Source: Pseudomonas fluorescens HK44 (GTDB lineage Bacteria > Pseudomonadota > Gammaproteobacteria > Pseudomonadales > Pseudomonadaceae). Taken from it: a stretch of 64,000 nucleotides of DNA. A program made the position numbers and the translations under genes. Numbering within the stretch: position 1 is the first letter of the stretch; each line of letters starts with the position of its first letter. The notes beneath the pieces are model-generated. The model worked only from the letters and a program-made list of their open reading frames with translations. It did no database searches and had not been told where the DNA came from. The stretch spans positions 310,001 through 374,000 of the forward strand of contig NZ_AFOY02000004.1 of NCBI RefSeq assembly GCF_000217955.3. The letters are read 5' to 3'. Positions 37,983-47,586 of this stretch are shown one piece after another.

Positions 37983-38933
37983 ATGTTAAGTAGAACTGCC
38001 TCGGATTTGTACTGGATGTCGCGTTATCTGGAACGGGCGGAAAACCTCGCACGGATGCTCGACATCAGTTATTCGCTGTCATTGATGCCGCAGGATGGCC
38101 GAGGTGATGGTCTGCACGAATTGGCGATGCCCTTGCTGATCACCGGCACGCTGGACGATTACCTGGATCGCCATGGCGAGTTGCATGCCGAGCGTTTGCT
38201 GCACTTCTTCGCCCTGGATGCGGCGAACCCGGCCAGTATCTACAGCTGTCTCGGCGCCGCACGGGCCAGCGCACACGCAGTGCGTGGGCGAATCACCGCC
38301 GACATGTGGGAAAACATCAACGCGACCTGGCTGGAGATTCGCGGTATCGCCGAACAGGGCCTCAGTCGCTATGGCATGAGCCGTTTCTGCGAGTGGATCA
38401 AAGAGCGTTCCCACCTGTTCCGGGGCGCGTGCTACGGCACCATTATGCGCAACGATGCCTTCCGCTTCATTCGCCTGGGGACCTTTATCGAAAGGGCCGA
38501 CAACACGCTGCGCCTGCTCGATGCCCGCTACGAAATGGCCGGCGATCAGGCCGAGGCGGTCAGCGACGGTACGGCCCACGCGTATTACCAGTGGAGTGCG
38601 CTGCTGCGGGCCTTGTCGTCGTTCGAGGCGTATACCGAGATCTACCGCGACGCACCTGGCGCGAGGCACGTCGCCGAGCTGTTGCTGCTGCGTGCCGACG
38701 TACCGCGCTCGCTGCGTGCCTGCACTGAAGAAATCGACCAGATCCTCGCCAGCCTGTCGGGGGCCAATGGCCGTCCCGCACAACGTCTGGCGGCAGAAAT
38801 GGATGCGCGGCTGCGTTACACCGGCATCAACGAAATCCTCGGTGAAGGTTTGCACGCCTGGCTGACCGAGTTCATCCCGCTGGTGCGCCAGTTGGGCAAC
38901 GCCATACACAGTTCCTATCTGGAGGCTGCATGA
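37983..38933 (+). CDS. Alpha-E domain protein
   Basis: 316 residues, entirely helical, of the Alpha-E (DUF403) family: MLSRTASDLYWMSRYLERAE at the start, then LARMLDISY, ARASAHAVRGRITADMWENIN and GTFIERADNTLRLLDARY. No catalytic residues are known. The family always travels with the circularly permuted ATP-grasp protein, so it is probably its partner subunit. Its stop overlaps the transglutaminase start by 4 bp. Confidence 0.92.
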   Translation: MLSRTASDLYWMSRYLERAENLARMLDISYSLSLMPQDGRGDGLHELAMPLLITGTLDDYLDRHGELHAERLLHFFALDAANPASIYSCLGAARASAHAVRGRITADMWENINATWLEIRGIAEQGLSRYGMSRFCEWIKERSHLFRGACYGTIMRNDAFRFIRLGTFIERADNTLRLLDARYEMAGDQAEAVSDGTAHAYYQWSALLRALSSFEAYTEIYRDAPGARHVAELLLLRADVPRSLRACTEEIDQILASLSGANGRPAQRLAAEMDARLRYTGINEILGEGLHAWLTEFIPLVRQLGNAIHSSYLEAA

Positions 38934-39733
38934 GACTTTCCATTAGCCACGAGACCACCTATCACTACGAAGATCAGGTGCGGGCGAGCATCCAGTATTT
39001 GCGACTAACGCCTCACGACAGCGAGCGTCAGCACGTGCTGAGCTGGCAGCTCGACCTGCCACGGCCGGTGCGTGCGCAACTCGATCCGTTTGGCAATATT
39101 TTGCACGTGCTGACGATGGACGAGCCCCATGAGGCGATCATCATCGGCGCGAGGGGGCAGGTGGACATCGATGAGTTGCGTGAGGCCGAGCATGAGCGCC
39201 AGTCGGCGCTGCCGTTCTTGCGTTGCACTCGACTGACCGAGGCGGATGAGGCGCTACGTGCATTCGCCGAGAAGCAATGTCGCCAACGCCGTGATCGCAC
39301 AGCGTTGATCGACTTGATGCACGGCCTCAACCAGCGCATGACCTACACGCCGGGCTCCACTGAAGTCGACACCAGCGCCGCTCAAGCGTTCGCCGGGCGC
39401 GCGGGGGTCTGCCAGGATCACGCCCACGCGTTTCTTGCCTGCACGCGTAGCCTGGGGATTCCAGCGCGGTATGTGTCGGGTTATCTGTACAGCGAAAACA
39501 GTGAACACCTGGCCAGTCACGCCTGGGCTGAAGCCTGGCTCGACGACGCGTGGTACAGCTTTGATGTCACCAATGAACTGGCCAAACCCGAGCGTCACCT
39601 GAAAGTGGCAGTAGGCCTCGACTATCTCGATGCCTGCCCGGTACGCGGCATGCGCCGTGGCGGTGGCGGGGAGCAGATGCACGCCAAGGTGTTCGTCGCG
39701 CCAACCCCGAAGATTTCGGTGCAACAGCCGTAA
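38930..39733 (+). CDS. Transglutaminase-like cysteine peptidase/ligase
   Basis: 267 residues. The N-terminal bacterial transglutaminase domain covers about 1-80 (SISHETTYHYEDQVRASIQY; RLTPHDSERQ). The core has the catalytic Cys in GRAGVCQDHAHAFLA, His in SHAWAEAWLDDAWYSFDVTN and the following Asp. Such enzymes cut or form Gln/Glu isopeptide bonds. In this operon it probably processes what the ATP-grasp enzyme makes. No signal peptide is seen. Confidence 0.92.
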   Translation: MRLSISHETTYHYEDQVRASIQYLRLTPHDSERQHVLSWQLDLPRPVRAQLDPFGNILHVLTMDEPHEAIIIGARGQVDIDELREAEHERQSALPFLRCTRLTEADEALRAFAEKQCRQRRDRTALIDLMHGLNQRMTYTPGSTEVDTSAAQAFAGRAGVCQDHAHAFLACTRSLGIPARYVSGYLYSENSEHLASHAWAEAWLDDAWYSFDVTNELAKPERHLKVAVGLDYLDACPVRGMRRGGGGEQMHAKVFVAPTPKISVQQP

Positions 39734-39745
39734 TCGGGGATACCG

Positions 39746-39767
39746 CATCGCGAGCCTGCTCGCGATG
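39746..39767. repeat. Short perfect hairpin, REP-like
   Basis: CATCGCGAGC and GCTCGCGATG with a 2-nt loop, between two convergent genes. It is a common intergenic palindrome of pseudomonads and may also act as a weak terminator. Confidence 0.7.
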
Positions 39768-39796
39768 GGGCCAGCCCAGGCGCCACACCTCAACTG

Positions 39797-40603
39797 TCAG
39801 GGCTGCTGTTTACGCCCCGCCATATGCTTCAAATACCCCACCAACAACGTCAGTTCCTCATCCGACAATACCTGTGTCGAGAACCCCGGCATCTTCGCCT
39901 GTGGCCATTGGCGCAAGCTTTGCGGGTCGCGGATATAGCGCTTGAGGAATTCAGCGCCAAAGTACTCGGTAGGGCTGAAGGGGATGTTCAAATCCGGACC
40001 AAACTGCGCATCGCCCGCACCGTTCAGGCGGTGGCACGCCAGGCAGTTTTTCTGGAACAACGCATAGCCCAGATTCACCGGGTCATTGGCGGCGAGCGCC
40101 GGGTCTGGAAGCAGGGCAGGGAAGCGTACGCCGACCGCCGCCAGGCGTTTGATACTGGCAACCTGGAATGGCCATTGCTCAGGGCTGATATGGCCGGCCT
40201 GAGGGTTGGTCCACACCAGATAAAACGGTCCGGCGCCGGGTTTGCCTTCCGCCAGCGCAGGCCAAGGGTTGGCCGGGTCTTCAATGGCCAGCCACGCCTG
40301 CGCGCCCACCGTGTTGAGCAACGGTGCGGCAGCCAGTTCGGCAGCGAAACCGTCCAGGGCCACGGCTTGCAAGTGGTCGTCAGCCTTGATGCCGGTCAAC
40401 AACGCCGCCAGCGGCACCGCGCGATAACTCATGTTTCTTTTGTAGGAAACATCGTCGGCGATCTGAATAGTCTGAACCTGAGGATGCTTGAGCAACTCCT
40501 CGGTTTTCCATGTTCGACTGCCGGTGCCCAGGTCGAGCACCAGCTGCGCGGCATACGAGGGCGTGCTGAGCAGCAAGGCCCCAAGCAAAAGTAGAGCTTT
40601 CAA
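39797..40603 (-). CDS. Periplasmic c-type cytochrome with N-terminal extra domain
   Basis: 268 residues if started at TTG 40603, which gives a clean signal peptide (KALLLLGALLLSTPSYA) behind GGATGG. A longer ATG frame to 40651 would put 16 odd residues before it. The N-terminal 160 residues resemble a small molybdopterin-oxidoreductase-like fold in pattern only (YRAVPLAALLTGIKADD), and this is uncertain. The C-terminal cytochrome c domain has the haem site CLACH and an axial Met in AKMPGFSTQVLSDEEL. Its partner is not visible. Confidence 0.78.
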   Translation of the reverse strand: MKALLLLGALLLSTPSYAAQLVLDLGTGSRTWKTEELLKHPQVQTIQIADDVSYKRNMSYRAVPLAALLTGIKADDHLQAVALDGFAAELAAAPLLNTVGAQAWLAIEDPANPWPALAEGKPGAGPFYLVWTNPQAGHISPEQWPFQVASIKRLAAVGVRFPALLPDPALAANDPVNLGYALFQKNCLACHRLNGAGDAQFGPDLNIPFSPTEYFGAEFLKRYIRDPQSLRQWPQAKMPGFSTQVLSDEELTLLVGYLKHMAGRKQQP

Positions 40604-40712
40604 GTGATCGCCATCCTGTCGAGGGTATGCCGCAAAGGTTGGCACACGCACGCAGACCCGGGTAGCGAGCGAGTCAGTTTTTTAGTGAGGCGTCATCAAC
40701 AACCACGCTTGA

Positions 40713-40808
40713 TTATCCGATCACTTTAGTAAGGTTCGGCAAAATCAGTAACAGCGTAGTGGCGAATAAAATGAGCCCGGCTTGACGCACTTTCGAATGT
40801 TTGAACAT
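40713..40808 (-). CDS. 31-residue single-pass membrane ORF
   Basis: On the minus strand ATG 40808 to TAA 40713 encodes MFKHSKVRQAGLILFATTLL and then LILPNLTKVIG. A basic N-terminus is followed by one hydrophobic helix (about 11-25), the usual look of a small membrane protein. AAAGGC lies 8 nt upstream as a possible ribosome-binding site. It is too short for normal ORF calling. I do not recognise a family. 40809-41209 upstream holds no further gene. Confidence 0.5.
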   Translation of the reverse strand: MFKHSKVRQAGLILFATTLLLILPNLTKVIG

Positions 40809-41209
40809 GGCTGTTTGCCTTTTTTTGTTATTTCCTGAGCGTCGAATGCTTGCCTGCATTTCTCCATGACGGCAAAGCGCTGTCGTTCCTTTTTCACGAG
40901 CGCCTCGGCAAAACCCGACGACAACCTCGTACGGTTTACCTTAGGGGCCCCGCAGGCTGTGCTTTAGATCCATTTCGTATCAAATAATAGAAAACCGCTT
41001 CTAAAAAGGCATGAGGCTTATTGCCAGCTGCTTTGACGGCCTTTTGCTAGACAGTTCGGTGACCCGAATCGGTTAATCCGATAGCTCACTACCGTCCGTC
41101 TGAGCGTGACCGTCAAGGCCGTTGAGCGCTTCGGTCATTGAATCCGCCGCTGCTGAGCCTAAGGTGAGAACTCGCCAACTATTCACCTGCCCAGCGGTAC
41201 GAGGACGTC

Positions 41210-42415
41210 ATGACCCAAGCTTTGATTTTCGATGCATTGCGCACGCCCCGTGGCCGTGGCAAGGCTGACGGCGCCTTGCACAGCGTCAAACCGGTGAACC
41301 TGCTGGCAGGCTTGCTCGGTGCTCTGCAACAGCGGACGCAACTCGACACCCGCGAGGTCGATGACATCGTGATCGGCTGTGTCACGCCGATTGGCGATCA
41401 GGGCGCCGATATCGCCAAAACCGCAGCGCTGGTGGCCGACTGGGACGTTAGCGTCGCGGGTGTGCAAATCAACCGCTTCTGCGCGTCCGGGCTGGAAGCG
41501 GTGAATCTTGGGGCGATGAAAGTGCGTTCAGGTTTTGAGGACCTGGTCGTGGTCGGCGGCGTCGAATCCATGTCGCGGGTGCCGATGGGCAGCGACGGCG
41601 GGGCCTGGGCGCTGGATCCGCAGACCAACCTGCACAGCCACTTCACCCCGCAAGGCGTGGGCGCCGACCTGATCGCCACGATTGAGGGCTTCAGCCGTCA
41701 AGACGTTGATACGTATGCGCTGCACTCTCAACAGAAGGCTGCACGGGCACGGGCGGACGGCTCGTTCAAAAAGTCCCTGGTACCGGTGCAGGACCAGAAC
41801 GGCATCGTCCTGCTGGATCACGATGAGTTCATTCGCACCGAATCGACGCTGGAAGGTTTGGGCAAGCTCAAGCCGAGCTTCGAGATGATCGGGCAAATGG
41901 GCTTCGACGCTACCGCGTTGCGGGTCTACAGCCACGTGGAGCGAATCAACCACGTTCACACGCCGGGCAATAGCTCGGGGATCGTCGACGGCGCGGCGCT
42001 GATGTTGATCGGCTCCGAAGCCAAAGGCCGGGCACTGGGTTTGCAGCCACGGGCGCGAATCGTCGCCACGGCGGTCACCAGCACCGATCCAACCATCATG
42101 CTCACCGGTCCGGCGCCGGCCACCCGCAAGGCCCTGGCCAGGGCCGGACTGCGGGTCGAGGACATTGATCTGTTCGAGGTCAACGAAGCGTTTGCCTCGG
42201 TGGTGCTCAAGTTCATCAACGACATGGCCATTGATCCGGCCAAGGTCAACGTCAACGGCGGCTCCATCGCCATGGGTCACCCGCTCGGCGCCACCGGTTG
42301 CGCAATTCTCGGCACCTTGCTCGATGAACTGGAAGTGCGGCAGTTGCGCTACGGCCTGGCGACCCTCTGTGTCGGCGGCGGCATGGGCATTGCCACCATC
42401 ATCGAACGCCTCTGA
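41210..42415 (+). CDS. Acetyl-CoA C-acyltransferase (thiolase, FadI-like)
   Basis: 401 residues. The thiolase nucleophile Cys is in [19 protein letters not shown] near residue 90. The [12 protein letters not shown] block, NEAFASVVL (Asn-Glu), [14 protein letters not shown] (catalytic His) and the C-terminal CVGGGMG (second Cys) are all present, so the enzyme should be active. It begins the operon with the multifunctional protein and closes each beta-oxidation cycle by releasing acetyl-CoA. Confidence 0.95.
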   Translation: MTQALIFDALRTPRGRGKADGALHSVKPVNLLAGLLGALQQRTQLDTREVDDIVIGCVTPIGDQGADIAKTAALVADWDVSVAGVQINRFCASGLEAVNLGAMKVRSGFEDLVVVGGVESMSRVPMGSDGGAWALDPQTNLHSHFTPQGVGADLIATIEGFSRQDVDTYALHSQQKAARARADGSFKKSLVPVQDQNGIVLLDHDEFIRTESTLEGLGKLKPSFEMIGQMGFDATALRVYSHVERINHVHTPGNSSGIVDGAALMLIGSEAKGRALGLQPRARIVATAVTSTDPTIMLTGPAPATRKALARAGLRVEDIDLFEVNEAFASVVLKFINDMAIDPAKVNVNGGSIAMGHPLGATGCAILGTLLDELEVRQLRYGLATLCVGGGMGIATIIERL

Positions 42416-42456
42416 GCCTCCGACTTCAGGGAAACCCGACTTCAAGGAAAATTGCC

Positions 42457-44601
42457 ATGACCGATGCCATTCGTTACGAAAAAGCTCAGGACCAGATCGT
42501 CATCCTGACCATCGACATGCCGGGCCAGAGCGCCAATACCATGAACGCGGTGTACCGTGAGGCCATGGCCGATTGCGTTGCGCGTCTGGTGGCCGACAAG
42601 GATTCGATTGCCGGAGTGATCATCACCTCCGCGAAAAAAACCTTCTTTGCCGGCGGCGATCTCAACGAGCTGATCAAGGTCGGCAAGCCTCAAGCCAAAG
42701 CCTTCTACGACAGGGTGCTGACACTCAAGGGCCAGCTTCGGACACTGGAAACGCTCGGCAAGCCGGTAGTCGCCGCGATCAATGGCGCAGCGCTCGGTGG
42801 CGGTTGGGAAATCTGTCTGGCCTGCCATCACCGCGTTGCGCTGGACAATTCGTCGGTGCAGATCGGTTTGCCGGAAGTCACGCTGGGCCTGCTGCCAGGC
42901 GGCGGTGGAGTGGTGCGCATGGTGCGCCTGCTGGGTCTGGAGAAGGCGCTGCCGTATCTGCTCGAAGGCAAGAAAATCCGGCCGCAGCAAGCACTGCAAG
43001 CCGGTTTGGTCGATGAGCTGGCGGCGGATCGTGATGAACTGCTGGCCAAGGCGCGGGCCTGGATTATTGCCAACCCGACGGTCAAACAGCCTTGGGACGG
43101 GAGCGGTTACCAGATTCCCGGCGGAACACCGTCGAGCCCGAAAGTCGCGCAGATGCTGGCCATCGCGCCGTCGATTTTGCGCAGCAAAACCCAGGGTTGC
43201 CTGCCGGCGCCGGAGAAGATCCTCTGCGCCGCGGTTGAGGGCGCTCAGGTCGATTTCGACACGGCGCAGTTGATCGAAACCCGCTATTTCACCGAGCTGA
43301 CCACCGGCCAGGTGGCGAAGAACATGATCGGCACCTTCTGGTTCCAGCTCAACGAGATCAACGCTGGCGGCTCGCGTCCTGCGGGTTTTGCACCGCACGT
43401 GACGAAAAAACTTGGAGTGCTCGGTGCGGGCATGATGGGCGCCGGGATTGCCTATGTCAGTGCCGTGGCCGGTATCGACGTAGTGCTCAAGGACATCAAC
43501 CTGGCGGCGGCCGAGAAGGGCAAGGCTCATTCGGCAGCACTGCTGGACAAAAAAGTCGCCCGTGGTCAGCTAAGCCCGGAGCAGCGTGACGCCACCCTGG
43601 CGCGGATCAAGACCACCGAGCAGGATGCCGATCTGACGGGCTGTGACCTGATCATCGAAGCGGTGTTCGAAGACCGCGAGCTGAAAGCCAGGGTCTCGTG
43701 CGCCGCACAAAAAGTCGTCGGTGCAGACGCGGTCATCGCTTCCAACACCTCGACCTTGCCAATCAGTGGTCTGGCGACGGCTGTGCCGGATCAGTCGACA
43801 TTCATCGGCCTGCACTTTTTCAGCCCGGTCGACAAAATGCCGCTGGTGGAGATCATCAAAGGTGCAAACACCAGCGATGAAACCCTGGCCCGTGGTTTCG
43901 ATTTCGTCCTGCAAATCAAGAAAACCCCGATTGTGGTCAACGACAGCCGTGGCTTCTTCACCTCGCGAGTCTTCGGCACCTTTACCAATGAAGGTATCGC
44001 CATGCTCGGCGAAGGTATCTCGGCGCCGATGATCGAAGCCGAGGCGCGCAAGGCCGGAATGCCGATGGGTCCGCTGGCGATCTCCGACGAAGTGTCCCTG
44101 AGCCTGATGAGCCACATCCGTCAGCAAACTGCCAAGGACCTGCAAGCCGAAGGCAATCCGCTGCCAGCGCACCCGGCGTTTGCCGTGATCGATCTGCTGC
44201 TCAACGAATGCCAGCGTCCCGGTAAAGCCGCGGGTGGCGGTTTCTATGAATACCCGGCCGGTGGACAGAAATATTTGTGGCCAGAGCTGAAAACGCGTTT
44301 TGAGAAAGCTGACGGGCAGATATCGCCACAGGATGTACGCGATCGCCTGTTGTTCGTGCAAGCCATCGAAACCGTGCGCTGTGTGGAGGAGGGCGTGCTG
44401 CTGTCGACGGCCGACGCCAACATCGGTTCGATCTTCGGCATTGGTTTCGCCTCCTGGACGGGCGGGGCGTTGCAGTTCATCAACCAATACGGCGTGAAGG
44501 ATTTTGTCGCCCGTGCCCAATACCTGGCCGAGCAGTACGGCGAGCGCTTCACACCGCCGGCGTTGTTGCTGGAAAAAGCCGCGAAGGGCGCGTTGTTCTG
44601 A
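42457..44601 (+). CDS. Multifunctional enoyl-CoA hydratase / 3-hydroxyacyl-CoA dehydrogenase (FadJ-like)
   Basis: 714 residues. The N-terminal crotonase domain has FFAGGDLNELIK (oxyanion), GAALGGGWEICLACHHRVAL with the first catalytic Glu, and GLPEVTLGLLPGGGGVVR with the second. The NAD domain starts KKLGVLGAGMMGAGIAYV (about 320). IASNTSTLPISGLA and IGLHFFSPVDKMPLVEII carry the catalytic His. A C-terminal dehydrogenase dimerisation part follows. It is placed after the thiolase with a 41-bp gap. The alpha/beta order is reversed relative to fadBA, which fits the FadI-FadJ type. Confidence 0.94.
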   Translation: MTDAIRYEKAQDQIVILTIDMPGQSANTMNAVYREAMADCVARLVADKDSIAGVIITSAKKTFFAGGDLNELIKVGKPQAKAFYDRVLTLKGQLRTLETLGKPVVAAINGAALGGGWEICLACHHRVALDNSSVQIGLPEVTLGLLPGGGGVVRMVRLLGLEKALPYLLEGKKIRPQQALQAGLVDELAADRDELLAKARAWIIANPTVKQPWDGSGYQIPGGTPSSPKVAQMLAIAPSILRSKTQGCLPAPEKILCAAVEGAQVDFDTAQLIETRYFTELTTGQVAKNMIGTFWFQLNEINAGGSRPAGFAPHVTKKLGVLGAGMMGAGIAYVSAVAGIDVVLKDINLAAAEKGKAHSAALLDKKVARGQLSPEQRDATLARIKTTEQDADLTGCDLIIEAVFEDRELKARVSCAAQKVVGADAVIASNTSTLPISGLATAVPDQSTFIGLHFFSPVDKMPLVEIIKGANTSDETLARGFDFVLQIKKTPIVVNDSRGFFTSRVFGTFTNEGIAMLGEGISAPMIEAEARKAGMPMGPLAISDEVSLSLMSHIRQQTAKDLQAEGNPLPAHPAFAVIDLLLNECQRPGKAAGGGFYEYPAGGQKYLWPELKTRFEKADGQISPQDVRDRLLFVQAIETVRCVEEGVLLSTADANIGSIFGIGFASWTGGALQFINQYGVKDFVARAQYLAEQYGERFTPPALLLEKAAKGALF

Positions 44602-44708
44602 GGGAGTCGCTCTGACGGATTGGCGGTGCGCACCGGGCTTGCCTGACCCAGCGTTTCAAGGCAGGCTCTGGGTGTGCACTATCGCCTCTATCGTGTCAGG
44701 TATTTTTT

Positions 44709-45437
44709 ATGTCGTTACGCATCTGCATTCTGGAAACCGACATCCTGCGTCCAGAGTTGGTCGATCAATATCAGGGTTACGGGCAGATGTTCCAGCGTCT
44801 GTTTTCGCAGCAACCCATCGCTGCCGAGTTCACCGTCTACAACGTCATGCAGGGCGAATATCCGAGCGATGAGCTGAGTTTCGATGCCTATCTGGTGACT
44901 GGCAGCAAGGCTGACTCGTTCGGCACTGACCCGTGGATTCAAACCCTCAAGACTTACCTGTTGTCGCGCTATGAGCGCGGCGACAAGCTGCTGGGTGTGT
45001 GCTTTGGCCATCAATTGCTGGCGCTGCTGCTGGGTGGCAAAAGCGAGCGCGCGACCCAGGGCTGGGGTGTCGGCATCCACAAATACAAGCTAGCCGCCAA
45101 AGCACCGTGGATGAGCCCGGTGCGGGAAGAACTGACACTGCTGATCAGCCACCAGGATCAGGTCACCGCGCTACCGGAAAACGCTACGGTGATCGCTTCC
45201 AGCGATTTTTGCCCGTACGCCGCGTATCACATCAACGACCAGGTGCTGTGCTTCCAGGGCCACCCGGAGTTCATTCACGATTACTCGCGGGCGTTGCTGG
45301 AAATCCGCCAGCAACACCTTGGCGAACAGGTCTATCAGAAAGGCATGGAAAGTCTGGCACAAGAGCACCACGGCACCACCGTTGCCGAGTGGATGATGCG
45401 GTTTGTGGCCCACAAACCCGAGACCAAATCGGTTTAA
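44709..45437 (+). CDS. Class-I glutamine amidotransferase-like protein
   Basis: 242 residues of the GATase1 fold. The nucleophile Cys is in GDKLLGVCFGHQLLALLLGG, and the His-Glu pair in FQGHPEFIHDYSRALLE, so the full Cys-His-Glu triad is there. SGSKADSF-type VTGSKADSFG is the substrate loop. Homologues are annotated as GMP synthase-like or gamma-glutamyl hydrolase-like without a synthase domain. The real substrate is unknown. Confidence 0.88.
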   Translation: MSLRICILETDILRPELVDQYQGYGQMFQRLFSQQPIAAEFTVYNVMQGEYPSDELSFDAYLVTGSKADSFGTDPWIQTLKTYLLSRYERGDKLLGVCFGHQLLALLLGGKSERATQGWGVGIHKYKLAAKAPWMSPVREELTLLISHQDQVTALPENATVIASSDFCPYAAYHINDQVLCFQGHPEFIHDYSRALLEIRQQHLGEQVYQKGMESLAQEHHGTTVAEWMMRFVAHKPETKSV

Positions 45438-45448
45438 ACCCTGAAAGC

Positions 45449-45530
45449 ATCGCGGGCAAGCCACGCTCCCACAGGGTTTAGGAGTACCTGTGGGAGCGTG
45501 GCTTGCCCGCGATCGAGCGCGAAGCGCTCG
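45449..45530. repeat. REP-type inverted repeat and hairpin between convergent genes
   Basis: A 26-bp segment at 45449-45474 (ATCGCGGGCAAGCCACGCTC...) is repeated exactly inverted at 45488-45513. Next to it is CGAGCGC-GAA-GCGCTCG (45514-45530). Both strands can form strong stems, and it probably also ends transcription. Confidence 0.88.
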
Positions 45531-45546
45531 CCATATACGTCCTGCG

Positions 45547-46518
45547 TTATAACCACCCCGACCGTTTGAAGCTCGCCCACAATCCAAAACACCCCACGGT
45601 CATAAACCCCAACACCACAAAATAGCCGTAGTGCCAGCTCAGCTCCGGCATGTTCTGAAAGTTCATCCCGTAGATCCCGGCCACCGCCGTCGGGAACGCC
45701 AGAATCGCCGCCCAGGCCGCAAACTTGCGTTGCACCACGCTTTGTCGGGCCGCTTCCAGCAATACGCCGATCTCGATGGTCTGGCTGGCAATGTCGCGTA
45801 ACGTTGTCAGGTCCTCCATCTGCCGCGTGACATGGATCTGCACATCGCGAAAGTACGGGCGCATGTTCTTGTCGATAAACGGGAAGCTCAGCCTCTGCAG
45901 CTCTTCGCTGATTTCCACCATCGGCGCCGCATAACGGCGCAGGCGCAATACGTCGCGACGCAATCCATGAAGGTTCTGAATGTCCTTTTCGTTGAGCGTG
46001 CTACACAGCACGTTGCGCTCCAGCTCATCGATCTCGTTATGGATCGCTTCGCCCACTGGTTGATAGTTTGCGATGACGAAATCGAGCAGGGCGTAGAGCA
46101 CGAAATCTTCGCCATGCTCAAGCAGCAGCGGACGCGCCTCACAACGTTGGCGCACATGCGCGTAGGACGCGGAGTGACCGTTACGGCAGGTGATGATGTA
46201 ACCCTTGCCGGCAAAGATATGGGTTTCGATGAACTCCAGTTTGCCCTCATGGCGCACCGGCGAGTACGTGACGATAAACAGCGCATCGCCAAAGGTTTCC
46301 AGCTTCGATCGGCTGTGTTTATCGAGGGCGTCTTCAATCGCCAATTCATGCAGGCCGAACTGACGTTGCAGGTTGGCCAGCTCCTGGGCGTTCGGCTCTT
46401 CGAGGCCGATCCATACAAAGTGGCCCGGTTTTGCCGCCCAGGCGGCGCCCTCATCGAGGGAGATATTGGTGACTCTCTTACCGGCACTGTAGACCGCAGC
46501 CGCAACGACTCTACCCAT
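45547..46518 (-). CDS. corA: CorA-family divalent cation transporter
   Basis: 323 residues. The long cytoplasmic N-terminal domain is followed by two C-terminal membrane helices. The first ends in the signature YGMNF (GIYGMNFQNMPELSW), and the periplasmic loop MPE is the CorA-type variant. It imports Mg2+ and also Co2+/Ni2+. The ZntB signature is not seen. The gene is monocistronic. Confidence 0.92.
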   Translation of the reverse strand: MGRVVAAAVYSAGKRVTNISLDEGAAWAAKPGHFVWIGLEEPNAQELANLQRQFGLHELAIEDALDKHSRSKLETFGDALFIVTYSPVRHEGKLEFIETHIFAGKGYIITCRNGHSASYAHVRQRCEARPLLLEHGEDFVLYALLDFVIANYQPVGEAIHNEIDELERNVLCSTLNEKDIQNLHGLRRDVLRLRRYAAPMVEISEELQRLSFPFIDKNMRPYFRDVQIHVTRQMEDLTTLRDIASQTIEIGVLLEAARQSVVQRKFAAWAAILAFPTAVAGIYGMNFQNMPELSWHYGYFVVLGFMTVGCFGLWASFKRSGWL

Positions 46519-46625
46519 GATTCTTATTCACTTCTTCTTGGCAAATGGCAATGACAGGCAGTGTTCAGCTTATCCTGCTCTTAAGCTTGAGAGTCAGCAA
46601 AATAAGCGAAGTTCGCCGGCAAAAA

Positions 46626-46648
46626 GAAGCCCGCACGAGGCGGGCTTC
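46626..46648 (-). terminator. Terminator of the plsC-like gene
   Basis: GAAGCCCGC and GCGGGCTTC form a 9-bp stem with a 5-nt loop. On the minus strand it is followed by T5. It overlaps the region just past the stop at 46651. Confidence 0.85.
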
Positions 46649-46650
46649 AT

Positions 46651-47373
46651 TCAGGCAGCTTGCAGCTGTCGATCCATCGATTCGATGCACTCGCGCATCT
46701 GTTCGCGGCATTGGGCAATCAGCATCGGCATGTCGTCCAGGCTCAGGCCGGCGGTAGGAATCGCCGGTAGCGAGCGGATCAGGATCTTGCCACTGCGCCA
46801 GCGGTTCAGGCGCATTTGTTTGATGTAGCTGCTGACGCACACAGGCACAATCGGCACCCCGGCAGCAATGGCCATCTGGAACGCACCTTTCTTGAATGGC
46901 AGCAACTCTTCACCCAGGTTGCGTGTGCCCTCCGGGAACACCCAGATCGAGGTGTCTTTGTGCTGCAAGGTGTTGGTGGTGGTGAGCATCGACTGCCGAG
47001 CCTTGTGCGCATTGCCACGATCGATCAGCACATTACCGGCTAACCAGAACAGCTGCCCGAACAGCGGCACCCATTTCAGGCTCTTTTTACCGATGCACAC
47101 GGTGCGGTGCGGCACCACATTACCCAGCACAAACAGATCGTAGTTGGACTGATGGTTGGCGATCACCACACAGCTTTGCGTCTTGTTCGTTAGCCCGCCG
47201 ACCTCGGCCTTCACTCGCAATCGCAAAATGCACATCGCCGGCCAGGCATAAAGGCGTGCGCACAAACGGCTGTTATCCGGGTTGAACGGCCGGCACAGGC
47301 CAAGCACTACACCGAGCACACCCGCTACAGCAAAATGCAGGCCCATCAATAACATGCGAAACAGATACAGCAT
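46651..47373 (-). CDS. plsC: 1-acyl-glycerol-3-phosphate acyltransferase
   Basis: 240 residues. An N-terminal membrane helix is followed by the acyltransferase motifs: block I NHQSNYD, block II GKKSLKWVPLFG, block III FPEGTRN and block IV VPIVPVCVSSY. It acylates lysophosphatidic acid to phosphatidic acid at the inner membrane. Pseudomonas has several such genes, so it may be one of a set. Confidence 0.92.
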   Translation of the reverse strand: MLYLFRMLLMGLHFAVAGVLGVVLGLCRPFNPDNSRLCARLYAWPAMCILRLRVKAEVGGLTNKTQSCVVIANHQSNYDLFVLGNVVPHRTVCIGKKSLKWVPLFGQLFWLAGNVLIDRGNAHKARQSMLTTTNTLQHKDTSIWVFPEGTRNLGEELLPFKKGAFQMAIAAGVPIVPVCVSSYIKQMRLNRWRSGKILIRSLPAIPTAGLSLDDMPMLIAQCREQMRECIESMDRQLQAA

Positions 47374-47540
47374 CTACAGGCCCACCGGGACAAAAGGTGG
47401 CGCAGTGTACGGATGTGCACTGTTTTCGGCAATTGCCGCTATAGAGGTAGGAGATAGGCGATGTTTAAGCGCATGTTTCAGACTGATAGCGTCAGATGCG
47501 GAGTAGAGCGGCTGAAGGACTGTAAACAGATCAGGCAAGA

Positions 47541-47568
47541 AAAAGCCCGACTCGGCGGTCGGGCTTTT
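47541..47568. terminator. Terminator of the crotonase gene, also usable on the other strand
   Basis: AAAAGCCCGAC (47541-47551) pairs with GTCGGGCTTTT (47558-47568), an 11-bp perfect stem with A/T ends on both sides. Confidence 0.88.
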
Positions 47569-47586
47569 CGTTGGTGCGCTTTCGGG

